Under the pieces are notes generated by a model. The model did not search any database. It was not told the DNA's origin and saw nothing but the letters and a program-made list of their open reading frames with translations. A DNA stretch of 64,000 bases from Actinomycetota bacterium (GTDB taxonomy: Bacteria; Actinomycetota; Coriobacteriia; Anaerosomatales; UBA912): positions 1 to 64,000 of the forward strand of contig JAGXSC010000053.1 in NCBI GenBank assembly GCA_018334075.1, in the 5' to 3' direction. Below are positions 25,463 to 35,504 of this stretch, in pieces (position 1 is the first letter of the stretch; every line of letters begins with the position of its first letter). Made by a program: the position numbers and the translations under genes.

Positions 25463-25823
25463 CTATCTCCATCTGTAGTCCCAGTTCTCGGCTTCCACAT
25501 TGACTTCTATTCCATCAATAACGACTACCGTATCGCTCTTCCAGGTGATGCGCGGCACTCCATGCGGAGATGGCTCGTTCAGGTAGATGTTCCTGGGCTT
25601 CGAGCCCAAATCCAGCCCGACGACCTCTGCTCTCACCACGGTGCGCCCAGCTGCGCCGGGATCTATGAAGTAGGCTCTGACCAACCGGTCCCCTGAGGGA
25701 GAGGAGGACTCGATTACCAGTTCGCCTGCTGGCAGAAGCATCAGGGTACCCATGCGAAGGTACAAGGTACCCGCCCAGAACAATGAAGCACAGAAAGACT
25801 ACAGCGATCCACCACTTTTTCAT
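25463..25823 (-). pseudogene. DUF5412-like membrane-anchored protein, apparent frameshift
   Basis: The gene seems to begin at the ATG 25821-25823, behind GGAGG, with a signal or anchor sequence (MKKWWIAVVFLCFIVLGG). The matching extracytoplasmic domain is in another frame: GTLYLRMGTLMLLPAGEL, then VRAYFIDPGAAGRTVVRAEV and NIYLNEPSPHGVPRITWKSDTVVVIDG. Together they match the DUF5412 pattern (short anchor, GELIES, DGGAT, IYW, W-DDTVVING). The frames join if one G is removed near 25771-25776 (GGGCGGG on the coding strand). Either the gene is broken or there is a sequencing error. A TTG start inside the second frame is possible but would lose the anchor. Confidence 0.55.
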
Positions 25824-25933
25824 CCGTGTCTCCCGCCTCCTCACGACCAGAGCACCCATACTCGCAGGATCATACCTTAGCACCTCATCGCCGCGATACG
25901 CTTCCTTGGTCTCACGCTCGAGAGCCGAGGCGA

Positions 25934-26140
25934 TCACCCCTCTCTTTTGCTCCCGCTGCGCATGATTACGATGAGCGCCGCCACTCCAGTCGCAAGCGTC
26001 GCCGACGCTGTTGTCCAAATCAGGTCAGATGCGGTAATACGGACGCTTTCATGAAGGGGGTCCGTGAGAATACCAAGTCCTTCCGCGATGACGATTGAAA
26101 TGCTGATGATGCCTCCCGTGCCGTCCCCGGGCCTACTCAC
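25934..26140 (-). CDS. Small hypothetical membrane protein
   Basis: A 68-residue reading frame with GTG start, overlapping the lipoprotein gene by eight bases. Two hydrophobic stretches are visible (GGIISISIVIAEGLGIL and ATLATGVAALIVIM), followed by a short basic tail. I do not recognise a family. It lies in the row of small envelope proteins behind the RHS gene. The ribosome site is weak, so the gene is uncertain. Confidence 0.4.
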   Translation of the reverse strand: MSRPGDGTGGIISISIVIAEGLGILTDPLHESVRITASDLIWTTASATLATGVAALIVIMRSGSKREG

Positions 26141-26708
26141 TCTTCGACAGCTGCAACAGCTCCACGAGGTGCTCGCTCAGTTCACCTTCAGGGACCTCGG
26201 GCATCCAGGGTCCCTGGTCGCCGCGCAGCACACTTATCCAGAGATGCTCTCCTGCCGGACCTGACCTGTGTTCGTTGAAAGACCAGTATCCTTCCTGTTC
26301 AACGATAACAGTGACGATCTCCGGGGTATCGCGCACGAGCCGTGCGCCCTCCCGTTCGAGGTCCCTCTCAGCACGCTTGCGGCTAAGCTCCTCGGTGATC
26401 ACCTGAATGAGCAAGAGAGTCTCGTGCTCTCGCTCGGGTTCCGAAAGTGCGATGTCGCTGTGGATGCCATTCATCTCCTCGAGCGTCCCCCGTCCGTGCC
26501 TGATGATATCACCCTCCCAGCCATCCGGAACCACAATCGTCCATGAATCAGACAGGCGCACACTGTCGCCGGGCCCCACCGCTGTGATGCGAGTCATCCC
26601 GCAGCCGGATAGCGCGACAACGGCGAGCAGGGCGACCAGAAGGCCGCCAACGCTGCGACCCAAGGCGCCTGCGGTCGGCGGCTGCACTGGCCAACTGCCT
26701 TTGATCAT
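26133..26708 (-). CDS. Lipoprotein of unknown function, downstream of RHS
   Basis: About 191 residues from the ATG at 26706-26708, behind GGGAGGG. An N-terminal signal ends in a lipobox (VVALSGCGM), so the protein should be lipid-anchored outside the membrane. The mature part begins DSVRLSDSWTIVVPDGWEGD and continues with mixed alpha/beta segments; the VPDGW motif resembles SIPEGYEAW in the neighbouring 175-residue protein, suggesting related folds. I do not recognise the family. Position in the RHS locus makes it a candidate immunity or accessory protein. Confidence 0.65.
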   Translation of the reverse strand: MIKGSWPVQPPTAGALGRSVGGLLVALLAVVALSGCGMTRITAVGPGDSVRLSDSWTIVVPDGWEGDIIRHGRGTLEEMNGIHSDIALSEPEREHETLLLIQVITEELSRKRAERDLEREGARLVRDTPEIVTVIVEQEGYWSFNEHRSGPAGEHLWISVLRGDQGPWMPEVPEGELSEHLVELLQLSKSE

Positions 26709-26728
26709 CGTACCCTCCCTAGCCACCG

Positions 26729-27256
26729 TTACTCGCGCAAGAACCTCACTATCGCTTCCTCGGCCGAGTCTTCATCGCTCTCAAGGGCCGGACGGTAAAC
26801 GGTAACCACCACGGCACCCCCCTCAACTTCCTTTATGACCCTGGCCAGGGCATTCACCTCCAGATCATCCTGCGGGGCCTGAAAGATACCCCACTCCCAC
26901 GAGTCAGGAAGCATGGCGGGCGCAGGCTTGACAGCCACCTCAGAGCGCAATGCGGGAAGCGCCCTGCTCGCCACTTGAGATGGCAGCACAAGCGCTCTCA
27001 GAACCAAGTCGAGGGCTTCATTTGAGCGGTAAACATCAAAGCGCCGATATGGCTCATCAACCGTCCACGCCTCGTAACCCTCGGGAATCGACAGTTCGAC
27101 GCCTTCTGCAACCATAAGCACGTCCGGACCGACTGTGGGATCCTCGTTCATGAAAATCCCCAAATAGACGTATGCGAATGCAAATGCGAGCAACGCAGCA
27201 AAAAACGTCAATCCGCCAATTATCGCCAGCTTTCGTGTCAGGCGCAGTCGCCTCAT
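26729..27256 (-). CDS. Membrane-anchored protein translationally coupled to RHS
   Basis: About 175 residues. I chose the second ATG (27254-27256), which overlaps the RHS stop (ATGA) and has AGGAG six bases upstream; another ATG two codons earlier is possible. A basic start and one membrane helix (about 10-33, IIGGLTFFAALLAFAFAYVYLG) are followed by an extracytoplasmic domain starting VELSIPEGYEAWTVDEPY. No family is recognised. Tight coupling to a polymorphic-toxin-like gene is typical of an immunity protein, but this is inference. Confidence 0.65.
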   Translation of the reverse strand: MRRLRLTRKLAIIGGLTFFAALLAFAFAYVYLGIFMNEDPTVGPDVLMVAEGVELSIPEGYEAWTVDEPYRRFDVYRSNEALDLVLRALVLPSQVASRALPALRSEVAVKPAPAMLPDSWEWGIFQAPQDDLEVNALARVIKEVEGGAVVVTVYRPALESDEDSAEEAIVRFLRE

Positions 27257-30200
27257 GCCCATCTCCTAATCTGTCCGAGCCGAATACCGAACATTGCGAT
27301 TCGTGCCATTCGGGCCGCATCGCCTAAGTACCGGCGCTTAAACCAACTATAATCGGGATGTGGATGGTTGCTGAAATACTCTAGAAGCCCCATTTCCTCA
27401 CCCATGGTCGACACGTAGATGTGTCGTGCTTCGAGCCACCTGGCCGGCATAGTTGTTCTCATCTCATTGTAAACAATGGCCCGGGCGGTCCGAAAGAACC
27501 ACCGCGCGTTTTCCAGGTACCACGTTCCTCTTGCAATAGCAGGAATAAAGTTCAGCACCGGTACACGAAGGATCCATTCGGGACTGGGACGCTCCCTGAC
27601 CACCGCTCTCCAGAGGCTCTGAATCCGCTGACTCACCAACCCCGTCGGATCCACCTTGCCCACCGGGTCGCCTGCGCAGTACTGGTACGCGCTCTCCTCG
27701 CCGTCGGCACGGGCGGGGTCTTTCGAAAGGAAGCGCATCGTGGCCGGGTCGTAGTGGCGCTGCGAGAGGTAGTAGGTCTGCGAGTGGGCGTCGTATACGT
27801 AGCCCGCGTAGCGAAGCGGCTGGCGGGCGGCGATCGCGGTGGCCAGGGCGGTGGTGACAGAGGAGTTGGCGACACCGTTTGCGGTGTGCGAGATCACAGC
27901 GCCGTAAGGATCGTAGGTGTAGCGGGCGAATACAGCGCCTGCCACGGTCGCGAGCGCGACGACATCGCCCCTGTCGTTCGTCGCGATATGGAAGGTCGTG
28001 GGCGTGGCTGTGCCGCTGGTGTGCACCGCCGCGTACGGGCGGTTCTGCTCGTCGTAAAGGTAGGCTATCCTCCACGCCGAGGCGCCTTGCGTGGCGGCAA
28101 GCGAGAGCAGCGTGATGCCGTCGTAGGCGTAAGTCGTAGTAGTCGTCCGGGAGCCTTCTGTAAGCACCGTCTGCGTGCGCTGGCCGGCCGCGTCGTAGGT
28201 GTAGGTTGCGGCAGAAGAGCCCCTTCTCCAGGTGACAAGGCGGCTCGCATCATCCCAGCCAAAAGAGGTCGTGACCCCGCCTGAAGTCGATGAGGTGCGT
28301 CTGCCAAGGGCGTCGTTTGCATAGGTCGTTTCGACACTTCCCCTGGTCGAGCGCCTGAGGCGGTCGTCGGTCGCGGCGGGACTGGCGGTATCGGTTACCG
28401 AAAACGTTGACGTCACACCGCCCGACACGGCCCTTGTAAGGTTGCCGCGCTCATCGAAGGTGTAATCCCACGCGGCAGAGCCAAGCCTTGCGCTTGCAAG
28501 CCTGCCGGAACCGGTGTAGGTGTAGGCGGATCTCACGGAAGACGCTCCTGTGACTGTGACACTCTCTTCGATCTTGCGGCCGGTATCGGCGTCGTAGGTG
28601 TAGACGGCATCGATGCCCGGCGCGGTCTGCTCGATGAGCTTGCCGGCCGCATCGTATCTCGCGCTTCCCGGCCGTCCCGCAACCCTCCAGTTCAACCGGC
28701 GGCCCTCATTGTCGCGCGCGGTTACCGTCGCTTCGAGCGAAACTCCTGTTCCGCGGACGGTCCGCGTGCTCTCATGACCGAGCTGGTCATAAAGGATCGT
28801 GGTGGTAAGACCCAGGTGCTCAACGGTTGCGGTGGAAACCCTTCTGGTGCCTCCCGCGTAAGCGAACGTGCTCCTCACACCCGCAGGTGACTGCGTGGTC
28901 GCAACCGAGCGGGAAAGTCCATCGTAGGCTGTCTCGATGCGCCTGATCTGCGACCCGTCTCTGCCCCTGTGCGTTTCGGATGCGACTCTGCCAAACGCGT
29001 CGTATCCGGTTTGCACCGTGCGGTCGGCAGGATCGGTGACGGCTACCGTGCGGCCAAGCCCGTCGTAAACGCTCCTCGTCGTCCTCCCGGCGCCATTGGG
29101 GGGGATGATGCTCTCGGAAGTGACAAGTCCGCGCCTGTCGAACGTGCGCCTCTTTTGGATTCCGTCAAAGTCGGTCTCGGCGAGCACCCAGGAAAGCGCG
29201 TTATACACCGTGGTGGATGGCTTGCCGAGCTCCGCGCTTATCTGACGGCCGAGCAAGTCGTAGGTGAAACTCGTCACGGCCGCCTCTTTTGTACCGGCAG
29301 CTTTCACGCTCTCGATCAGGCGGCCCGCAAGATCGTAGACGAACGTGTCGGTGACAGTGATATCGCCTTCAGTCGGCCGAGTCTCGGAGATGCGATTACC
29401 GCTTGCATCATAAGCATATACGACCCGCTGTCCGTCCGCACTCTCGGTGCTCAGCACGCGACCGGAAGCAGAGTAAGTGGTCACCTCTGCCGTCCCGGTT
29501 GTATTGCCCGGGGCCATGACATGCGTCACGCGACCAAGCGCGTCATACACCGTGCGAGTCGCTCTCGACAGATCGGCGCCGTGTGCAGAAAGCGGAACAA
29601 CAGGTGACCACTCGGCCACAATATTTCCGGCAGCGTTGTGCCAGCGGGTCGTCACGCCCTCAATCGTGTGGGTGGTTGAGCGGGCGCGGCCAAGCGTATC
29701 GAGATTGTGCATAATCGAAAAGGCGACAGCCCCGTCAAGGAAATAGTCTTCGCGTGTGACGTTGCCAAGCGCGTCGTAGGTGTATCCGACTCTATCGACA
29801 ACCTGCCCTCCAGCCTGGCGGCCTGACGTGATTACCCTGCCAAGCGCATCGTGTGTATTGGTTGTCGCGGTACCGGAAGCGTTTCTTGATAGCGCGAGGT
29901 GTCCTGCGAGCGTGTACGTGTTCGTCTCGGTCACAAAACCTTCGGCATCAGTGCGGCTGACGAGGTTGCCAAACGCGTCGTAGGAGCTTCTTTCCGTAAG
30001 CGTTACCGGGGTGGTGGCGTCAAAAGACAGCATGACTCCGGGTCGGCTCACCTGCAAGGGCTCGCCGTTTGGCGCAAAACCTGCGTCCCCAAAGCGGGTA
30101 GTGACCGTTTCGGTGCTGCTGATGGCGCGCGTCTCACTCACGGTGCGGCCAAAAGCGTCATACGTCCACTCAGTACGAGCGCGCTCGCCACTGTTGAGAT

Positions 30201-33200
30201 CCCGCTCCTCACTCAAGACGTTACCAGACGCATCGTAGTTACGGCTCGTCCTTGCTCCTGACGGCGAAATCTCCTCGACCACCCGGTCGAGCGCGCCTGC
30301 GATAGTGCCGTAAACGTAGGTTGTACTCGCACCTTCCTCATCAGTCTGGGTGATCATGTTACCCCGCGTATCGTACAACCACGTGCGAGAGTGGCCCGCA
30401 GGGTCGACCTCGCGGGTGATATCGCCGCTTCTCGTGTAGATGAAGGTCCGCCAGCGCACCGCATCCCCAACGGCATGCGGGTTGGAGCGACGGGCGGTTG
30501 TGCCTGTGGGGTTCCACTCGAAAGTCTCGCGTATCTCTCCGGCCAGGGCGAGAGCATCGGTCCGCACACTGCCGTATTTCACTGTAGTCGCAACACGGCC
30601 CTGCCCCCACTCGATCGCGCCTGCAGGCGCGTTGCCCTGACTCCAGGAAACTGGACGCGGCCTGGCATCGAAACCCCATGTTGCGGCAGGGATCTCGCTT
30701 ATGGATACGCGGCTCAAGTAGTATGTGCCGGGCTCGATTGTGCCTGTATAGCTGTAATTTACCGTGCGAACATCAGACGTGCCCGGAAAGTAGGTTACCG
30801 TGTTGGTGGCGCTCAGCGCCGAAGTTGCGGTAGCCGAATAGGCGACCGTGCGCGTGCCGTCAGGAGTCGCGTAAACGGCTCCCGTGATCCGGCCGCCAGC
30901 AAAACTCACGACGATACTCTGGCTGTTTGGCGACACGATATCAAGCCGGTCCGGAACAGGGCGGTGGTAATAAACTGTGTTGCCGTTGGTATCGCGCTCC
31001 TCTACAAGCCTTCCTGCTGCGTCAAACAGCAACGAGCCGCCGCCTCTGAACCGCAGCCGCCAACCCAGATCGGCGGAAAGATTGACAAACTCGCGGGTCA
31101 GTTCAGCGCGATAGCCCTCCGGCGCATGCCAAAGACCATCCCGAAGCAAGAAGCGGTAGGCGTCACCTTCCTCATCGAGGTATGTAGCGACGTTTCCGCT
31201 CTGCTCGATTGTCTGCTCGAAGTTGAATCGCCAACCCGGTCCGAACAATCCCTGGTTTGGCCGGGCCGAATCATAAACGCGGCTCAAACGGGCATCGGGC
31301 CCATGTGAGGCAATAGAAAGATCGGTGACGTGCGTCCTCATGCTTTCGGTGTTTAGCACCGCCTCTACCCTGTGCTCCGCGAACTGACCGATCTCTGCAG
31401 TGGTGTTATGCACGGCAGGGTTCAGCACTGCGGTTCGGCTATCGAGCGCGACTATAGTAGCCGGTGTCGCAGTGGTAGACGCCGACCCATGCACATTGTA
31501 TGGCACCACCTTGAAAGCGTATGCCGGCACATCATCCATCTCAGTGCCAGCGGTCCTGGCGTAAAGCGGGCGCGGATCATCCCGCAGATCAAGCCCCGTT
31601 CCGGAAAGGAACGGATTTGCCGTCAGGCTGTCTGGCATCGACGCGATCGCGGTGTCAGCGGGAAAAAGTCCCCTGCCCGCACTCGTCCACGAGGTCTCAG
31701 TGATATCTGCCATCTGGCGGTACACATTGCCGTCAAAAAGGTATACACGGTAGCCGGTCGCCCCTGTAACAGGCGCCCATGAAAGAGTGACTGCGCCTCG
31801 GCCAGTGTTTGCCGAGTCGTTTCGCGCGTCGCTTACACCATCGCCGTTCGTATCAGCCTCTGCGAACCACCCTGAAGTGGCGGTCGTCTGCACCGAGACG
31901 CGCTGGATCACAGCAGGCGGCGCTACGAGCCTGAACGTACTGTTCGACCAGGCGCTCCAGACTCGAGACGTCCCCCCTTTGGGGGAGCTCGCCGCACGGA
32001 CTCGTACATGATACGTCGTCCCAGTCTGCCACCCGCCGCTTGGCGCCGGCATCGCACACGAAGTAGCCGTGGTTCCCGAGGCCGTAGCCACCGGCGCCCC
32101 GCCTTGAGTAAGCGAAACAGCAACCTCGTATTGAACCTGCGGGTTACCGAGCGCCTCTGAGTACTGCCATGAAACAGATGGAACCTCACTAACATCACCG
32201 CCGGCAGGAGAAGTGATGCTTACCTGTGGAATCGGCGCATACTCAACCACGAACCGAGGACGTTGCTCAACGCTCATATGATCGGAGGAGCTAAACGCCA
32301 TGTGCCCGCCGATAGTCGCCTGCAGGCGTATCGTGCACTGATCCCCCGGGGTAGCTTGAGCCTGCCAGAGAGCGAATGCCTCGGTGACGTCCCACTGATG
32401 CCAACCAACTGACATGGGCACCCATTGACTGCCAGATACCGGCGCGATTTGGGTTTCGAGCGGCAGATAAGAGTTCCACGTCATGCTTGCAATACTAATA
32501 GCTGGAGTCGCGCGCATCACGCGCACGGAGCCCGGTGAGGCCACCTGGTTGCAGAAAAGGTTGAGCCTGGCGTCGACAACCACGTAATCTCGAGACCTCC
32601 AGACTGCAAGATTATCAAGAAGGTTTCTGCCTATCTGCATGAAGCCGTACTCTCCCCAGTGCGAAGCAGGGTTGCCATTGTTGACCCACACATTAATCCA
32701 GCCCGAGAAGTTGGTGTTCTCGTTTCCCGGCCTGCTCGACACATACGTGTCGTTTGGCGGACCAACATGCGAGATCGTCGGGTCGACGTAGACCGGATAG
32801 ACGCGCTCGGGATCGTCAAGCCAGGCGCGGTCGATCACGACGTCGAGCTGCCAGCGCCCCTCCTGCCCCGAGAGCTCGTAGTGTACGGCGTCACTGTACA
32901 CAGGTCCCAGGGTCGTCTCTGTTGAATCCCACATGAAAGGAGCGGGTATCCAAAGCTGCGGCTCGCCCCCTGAAGTTGAGCGCAAAGTGATCGATCCGTC
33001 ATCTTCGAGGTGAGGAGTCAATCCTTCCAGCCTAAGATCGAAGCCATAAATATTCGAAGCTCCGGCAGACGGGAGAACGATCGTCTCTTTCAGGCCGTAA
33101 GGGCGTGACTCGAAGTGAAGCGCGGCATCTGAAAAAGCGTCCTCGTAGGTACGCTCCCTTGCCGATTTGGCCCTGGCAGGGATGTTGCCTCTTCCGGGTT

Positions 33201-33680
33201 CTGCCGCTCCCGGCTTATTTCGCGCGGCAGGGCGAAGTGCCACACTCGCACCATCCATTTCAAAGCGCACCCAGTTCCCACGAAGATCACGAGGCAACTC
33301 GAGGCGGAACCGGTTGGCCTTGTTGACTGAGACCTGGCGACCGCCGACAGCCTCATCTACAAGTGCGGTATCGATACGCTTGAACGACTTGGACTGTGCA
33401 TCGCGATAGTGAATGGGATTTGCGAAGTATTCGGCGCGAATGGTTCCATCTGAAAGGAGAAGCTGGCGCCCGTTCTCACTGCGCTTTTCGACAAGCTCTT
33501 GCACGACATCGGGTGCCCTGTCACCGGATTCTTGCGAACTCACCGGCCCGGTAGGTACAAGTGACGTGCTTCCCGGCACAGCGTATGTGGCGCGCGGAGT
33601 TCCGATCACCGGACCCAGCAGCAAAACAAACGCAGCGCCCCGGACAGAATCCGGCCAAAGCGTCTCTGGAACAGCTTCAT
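27253..33680 (-). CDS. Large secreted RHS-repeat protein (WapA-like), frameshift in the signal peptide
   Basis: A giant wall or secreted protein of about 2,140 residues. After the secretion signal come an N-terminal beta region, a DNRLRE-type domain (TYVSSRPGNENTNFSGW), an Fn3-like domain, a calcium-type motif (DTNGDGVSD), about 25 YD/RHS repeats (YDALGRVT, YDASGNRI) and the RHS core (YDPYGAV...LRYAGYVYD...YYLSQRHYDPATMRFLSKDPA...VDPTGL). About 118 basic residues follow, the usual place of a variable toxin. The best start, ATG 33678-33680 behind GGGAGGGG, gives MKLFQRRFGRILSG; the hydrophobic core AFVLLLGPVIG and the rest are in another frame, joined if one G is added near 33638-33641. Without that, the frame is open back to 33789 but has no good signal. 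Confidence 0.85.
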
Positions 33681-33853
33681 CTCTTGCCCCTCCCTCTCCC
33701 GCTTCTTCTGGAAGCGAGCTCATGCCGACCCGGAAATCCCAATCCCCTGCCGACGCATTCTCCCACCACCGAAATGCAACATACTGCAATATACGCCTGG
33801 CATTTGCGTGTGCAAGAAAAAGTTTGCGTGCGGTTACACACCAGCCGCATCAC

Positions 33854-34567
33854 TCAAACAGAGCGGTCGATCATCAGCGCCAGAACCACAGTCGGCAGCG
33901 CTCCGGCGACAATCAGCGCGTTGTTGAATTGCGCTATGCCCGCGAATATCGACACCCCGAATCCTCCCGCGCCGACAATCGCCCCCATCGCGGCCGCGCT
34001 CACGTTGATTATCATCATGTTCTTCACCCCGCCGAGAATTATCGGGGCGGCCAGCGGCAACTGCACCCGAAGCAGGCGCTGAGCGCCGGTCATCCCCATC
34101 CCGACAGCGGCATCCACCACAGGTGCCGGTACCGCCCGCACGCCGGCGACCACTGAGAGCATCACCGGCAGCACGCTGTAGACCACAAGAGCGATGACCA
34201 CAGTCTCGGCGCCATACCCGATCCAGGGCACCATCAGCGCGATCATGGCGAGCGACGGCACCGCCTGCCCAAAGCCAGCCAGGTTGGCGAGAACATCCTC
34301 GAAGTGCCGTCCGAAACCGCTTAGCAACAGCACGCCAAGCAGGCCGCCGGCAACTATCGCGAGCCCGCTCGACACAGCCATGATCGCAATGTGGTCGCCA
34401 AACATCTCCAGCATCGTCTCCCGCGGATGGATCACAGGGTTCTCTCCCGGAAACATCCACCTGAGAACCGCTTCGAAACCGGCGGTATCAAAAAGCATCC
34501 AGGCAAGAAACAGCGCCATCACCGTCAGCGAGCGCCAATTCCGGCGAAATCCGGTCGCCTCACTCAT
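33854..34567 (-). CDS. Osmoprotectant ABC transporter permease (OpuCB/OpuCD-like)
   Basis: A 237-residue inner-membrane permease with about five to six helices. The EAA-type loop is clear (VPAPVVDAAVGMGMTGAQRLLRVQLPLAAP), preceded by FGQAVPSLAMIALM, a typical OpuC sequence. It starts at the ATG 34565-34567, overlapping the ATPase gene by eight bases. It is the shorter of two permeases in this operon. The RHS gene follows on the same strand but probably has its own expression. Confidence 0.88.
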   Translation of the reverse strand: MSEATGFRRNWRSLTVMALFLAWMLFDTAGFEAVLRWMFPGENPVIHPRETMLEMFGDHIAIMAVSSGLAIVAGGLLGVLLLSGFGRHFEDVLANLAGFGQAVPSLAMIALMVPWIGYGAETVVIALVVYSVLPVMLSVVAGVRAVPAPVVDAAVGMGMTGAQRLLRVQLPLAAPIILGGVKNMMIINVSAAAMGAIVGAGGFGVSIFAGIAQFNNALIVAGALPTVVLALMIDRSV

Positions 34568-35504
34568 CGCGACCCCTGATCGAGGCCACAAGCGCCGAGA
34601 AGGTGAGCACCCCTGCATGCGCTCCGGCAGCGTCCCTGACAGCCACCCGGTCCTGCCCGCTGCCAAGCATGACCGAGATAACCTCTTTCGGGGTCATATC
34701 GGCGGTCACCACAGGAAGCCCGTCAGCCGCGCCGGGCTCCACGGCCACATCCGTGATCGAGAAGCGCGAAAGCACCTTCAGCGAAAACTCCTCGCCAAAG
34801 AACCTGGACACGAATTCGTCCGCCGGCCTTTGCCAAAGCGCCTCGGGCGTGTCGTATTGCACCAGCCGGCCGTCACGCATCAGAGCGATACGGTCTGCCA
34901 GGACAAGGGCCTCCTCGACATCGTGAGTCACGAACACCACCGTCTTGCCGAGAATCTCCTGCAATCGCCGAAACTCCTGCTGCAGACGCGCGCGCATGAG
35001 CGGATCCAGGGCGCCGAAAGGCTCGTCCATCAGCAGCACGGGCGGATCAGCCGCCAGCGCGCGAGCGACGCCGACGCGCTGCGCCTGGCCGCCGGAGAGC
35101 TCGTGAGGCCTTTTCCGCTCAAAAGCCGCAGGCTCAAGCCCGACAAGTTCAAGAAGCTCCGCCACTCTGGCCGAAACACGTTTGGGACTCCAGCCGAGCA
35201 ACAAAGGCACCGTCGCAATGTTGCGGGCAACGGTCATGTGGGGGAATAGCCCGACGCTTTGGATGCCATATCCGATGTGGCGCCTCAGTTCATCGGCATT
35301 CCGGTGCCGCACGTCCATGCCGTCGATCAGGACTTCCCCTTCGTCGATTTCGATCATGCGGTTGATGGCGCGAAGAGTCGTGGTTTTACCGCATCCGCTA
35401 GGACCCAGGATGACGGCAAGCTCACCGCTTTTCACATGCAGCGTCAGCTTGTCGACCGCGGTGTTGCCTCCATACCTTTTGGTGACGCCTCTTAGCTCGA
35501 TCAT
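34560..35504 (-). CDS. Osmoprotectant (glycine betaine/choline-type) ABC transporter ATPase
   Basis: A 314-residue ATPase of the OpuA/OpuC class. Walker A GPSGCGKTTT, Q-loop GIQSVGLFPHMTVARN, signature LSGGQAQRVGVARAL, Walker B VLLMDEPFGALD and H-loop VFVTHDVEEAL are all present. The C-terminal ~70 residues contain a CBS-like segment (VTADMTPKEVISVM...DRVAVRDAAG...GVLTFSALVASI), which in OpuA/OpuC senses ionic strength or nucleotide. The start overlaps the upstream permease by four bases. Confidence 0.9.
   Translation of the reverse strand: MIELRGVTKRYGGNTAVDKLTLHVKSGELAVILGPSGCGKTTTLRAINRMIEIDEGEVLIDGMDVRHRNADELRRHIGYGIQSVGLFPHMTVARNIATVPLLLGWSPKRVSARVAELLELVGLEPAAFERKRPHELSGGQAQRVGVARALAADPPVLLMDEPFGALDPLMRARLQQEFRRLQEILGKTVVFVTHDVEEALVLADRIALMRDGRLVQYDTPEALWQRPADEFVSRFFGEEFSLKVLSRFSITDVAVEPGAADGLPVVTADMTPKEVISVMLGSGQDRVAVRDAAGAHAGVLTFSALVASIRGRDE

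Noticed and set aside
27421-28284. 287-codon plus-strand frame inside the RHS gene
   Set aside because: Antisense to the conserved RHS core; Arg/Gly-rich with no domain.
27253-33680. Whether the RHS gene came with a mobile element
   Set aside because: I looked for transposase, integrase, terminal inverted repeats and tRNA targets around it and saw none; transfer remains only a possibility.
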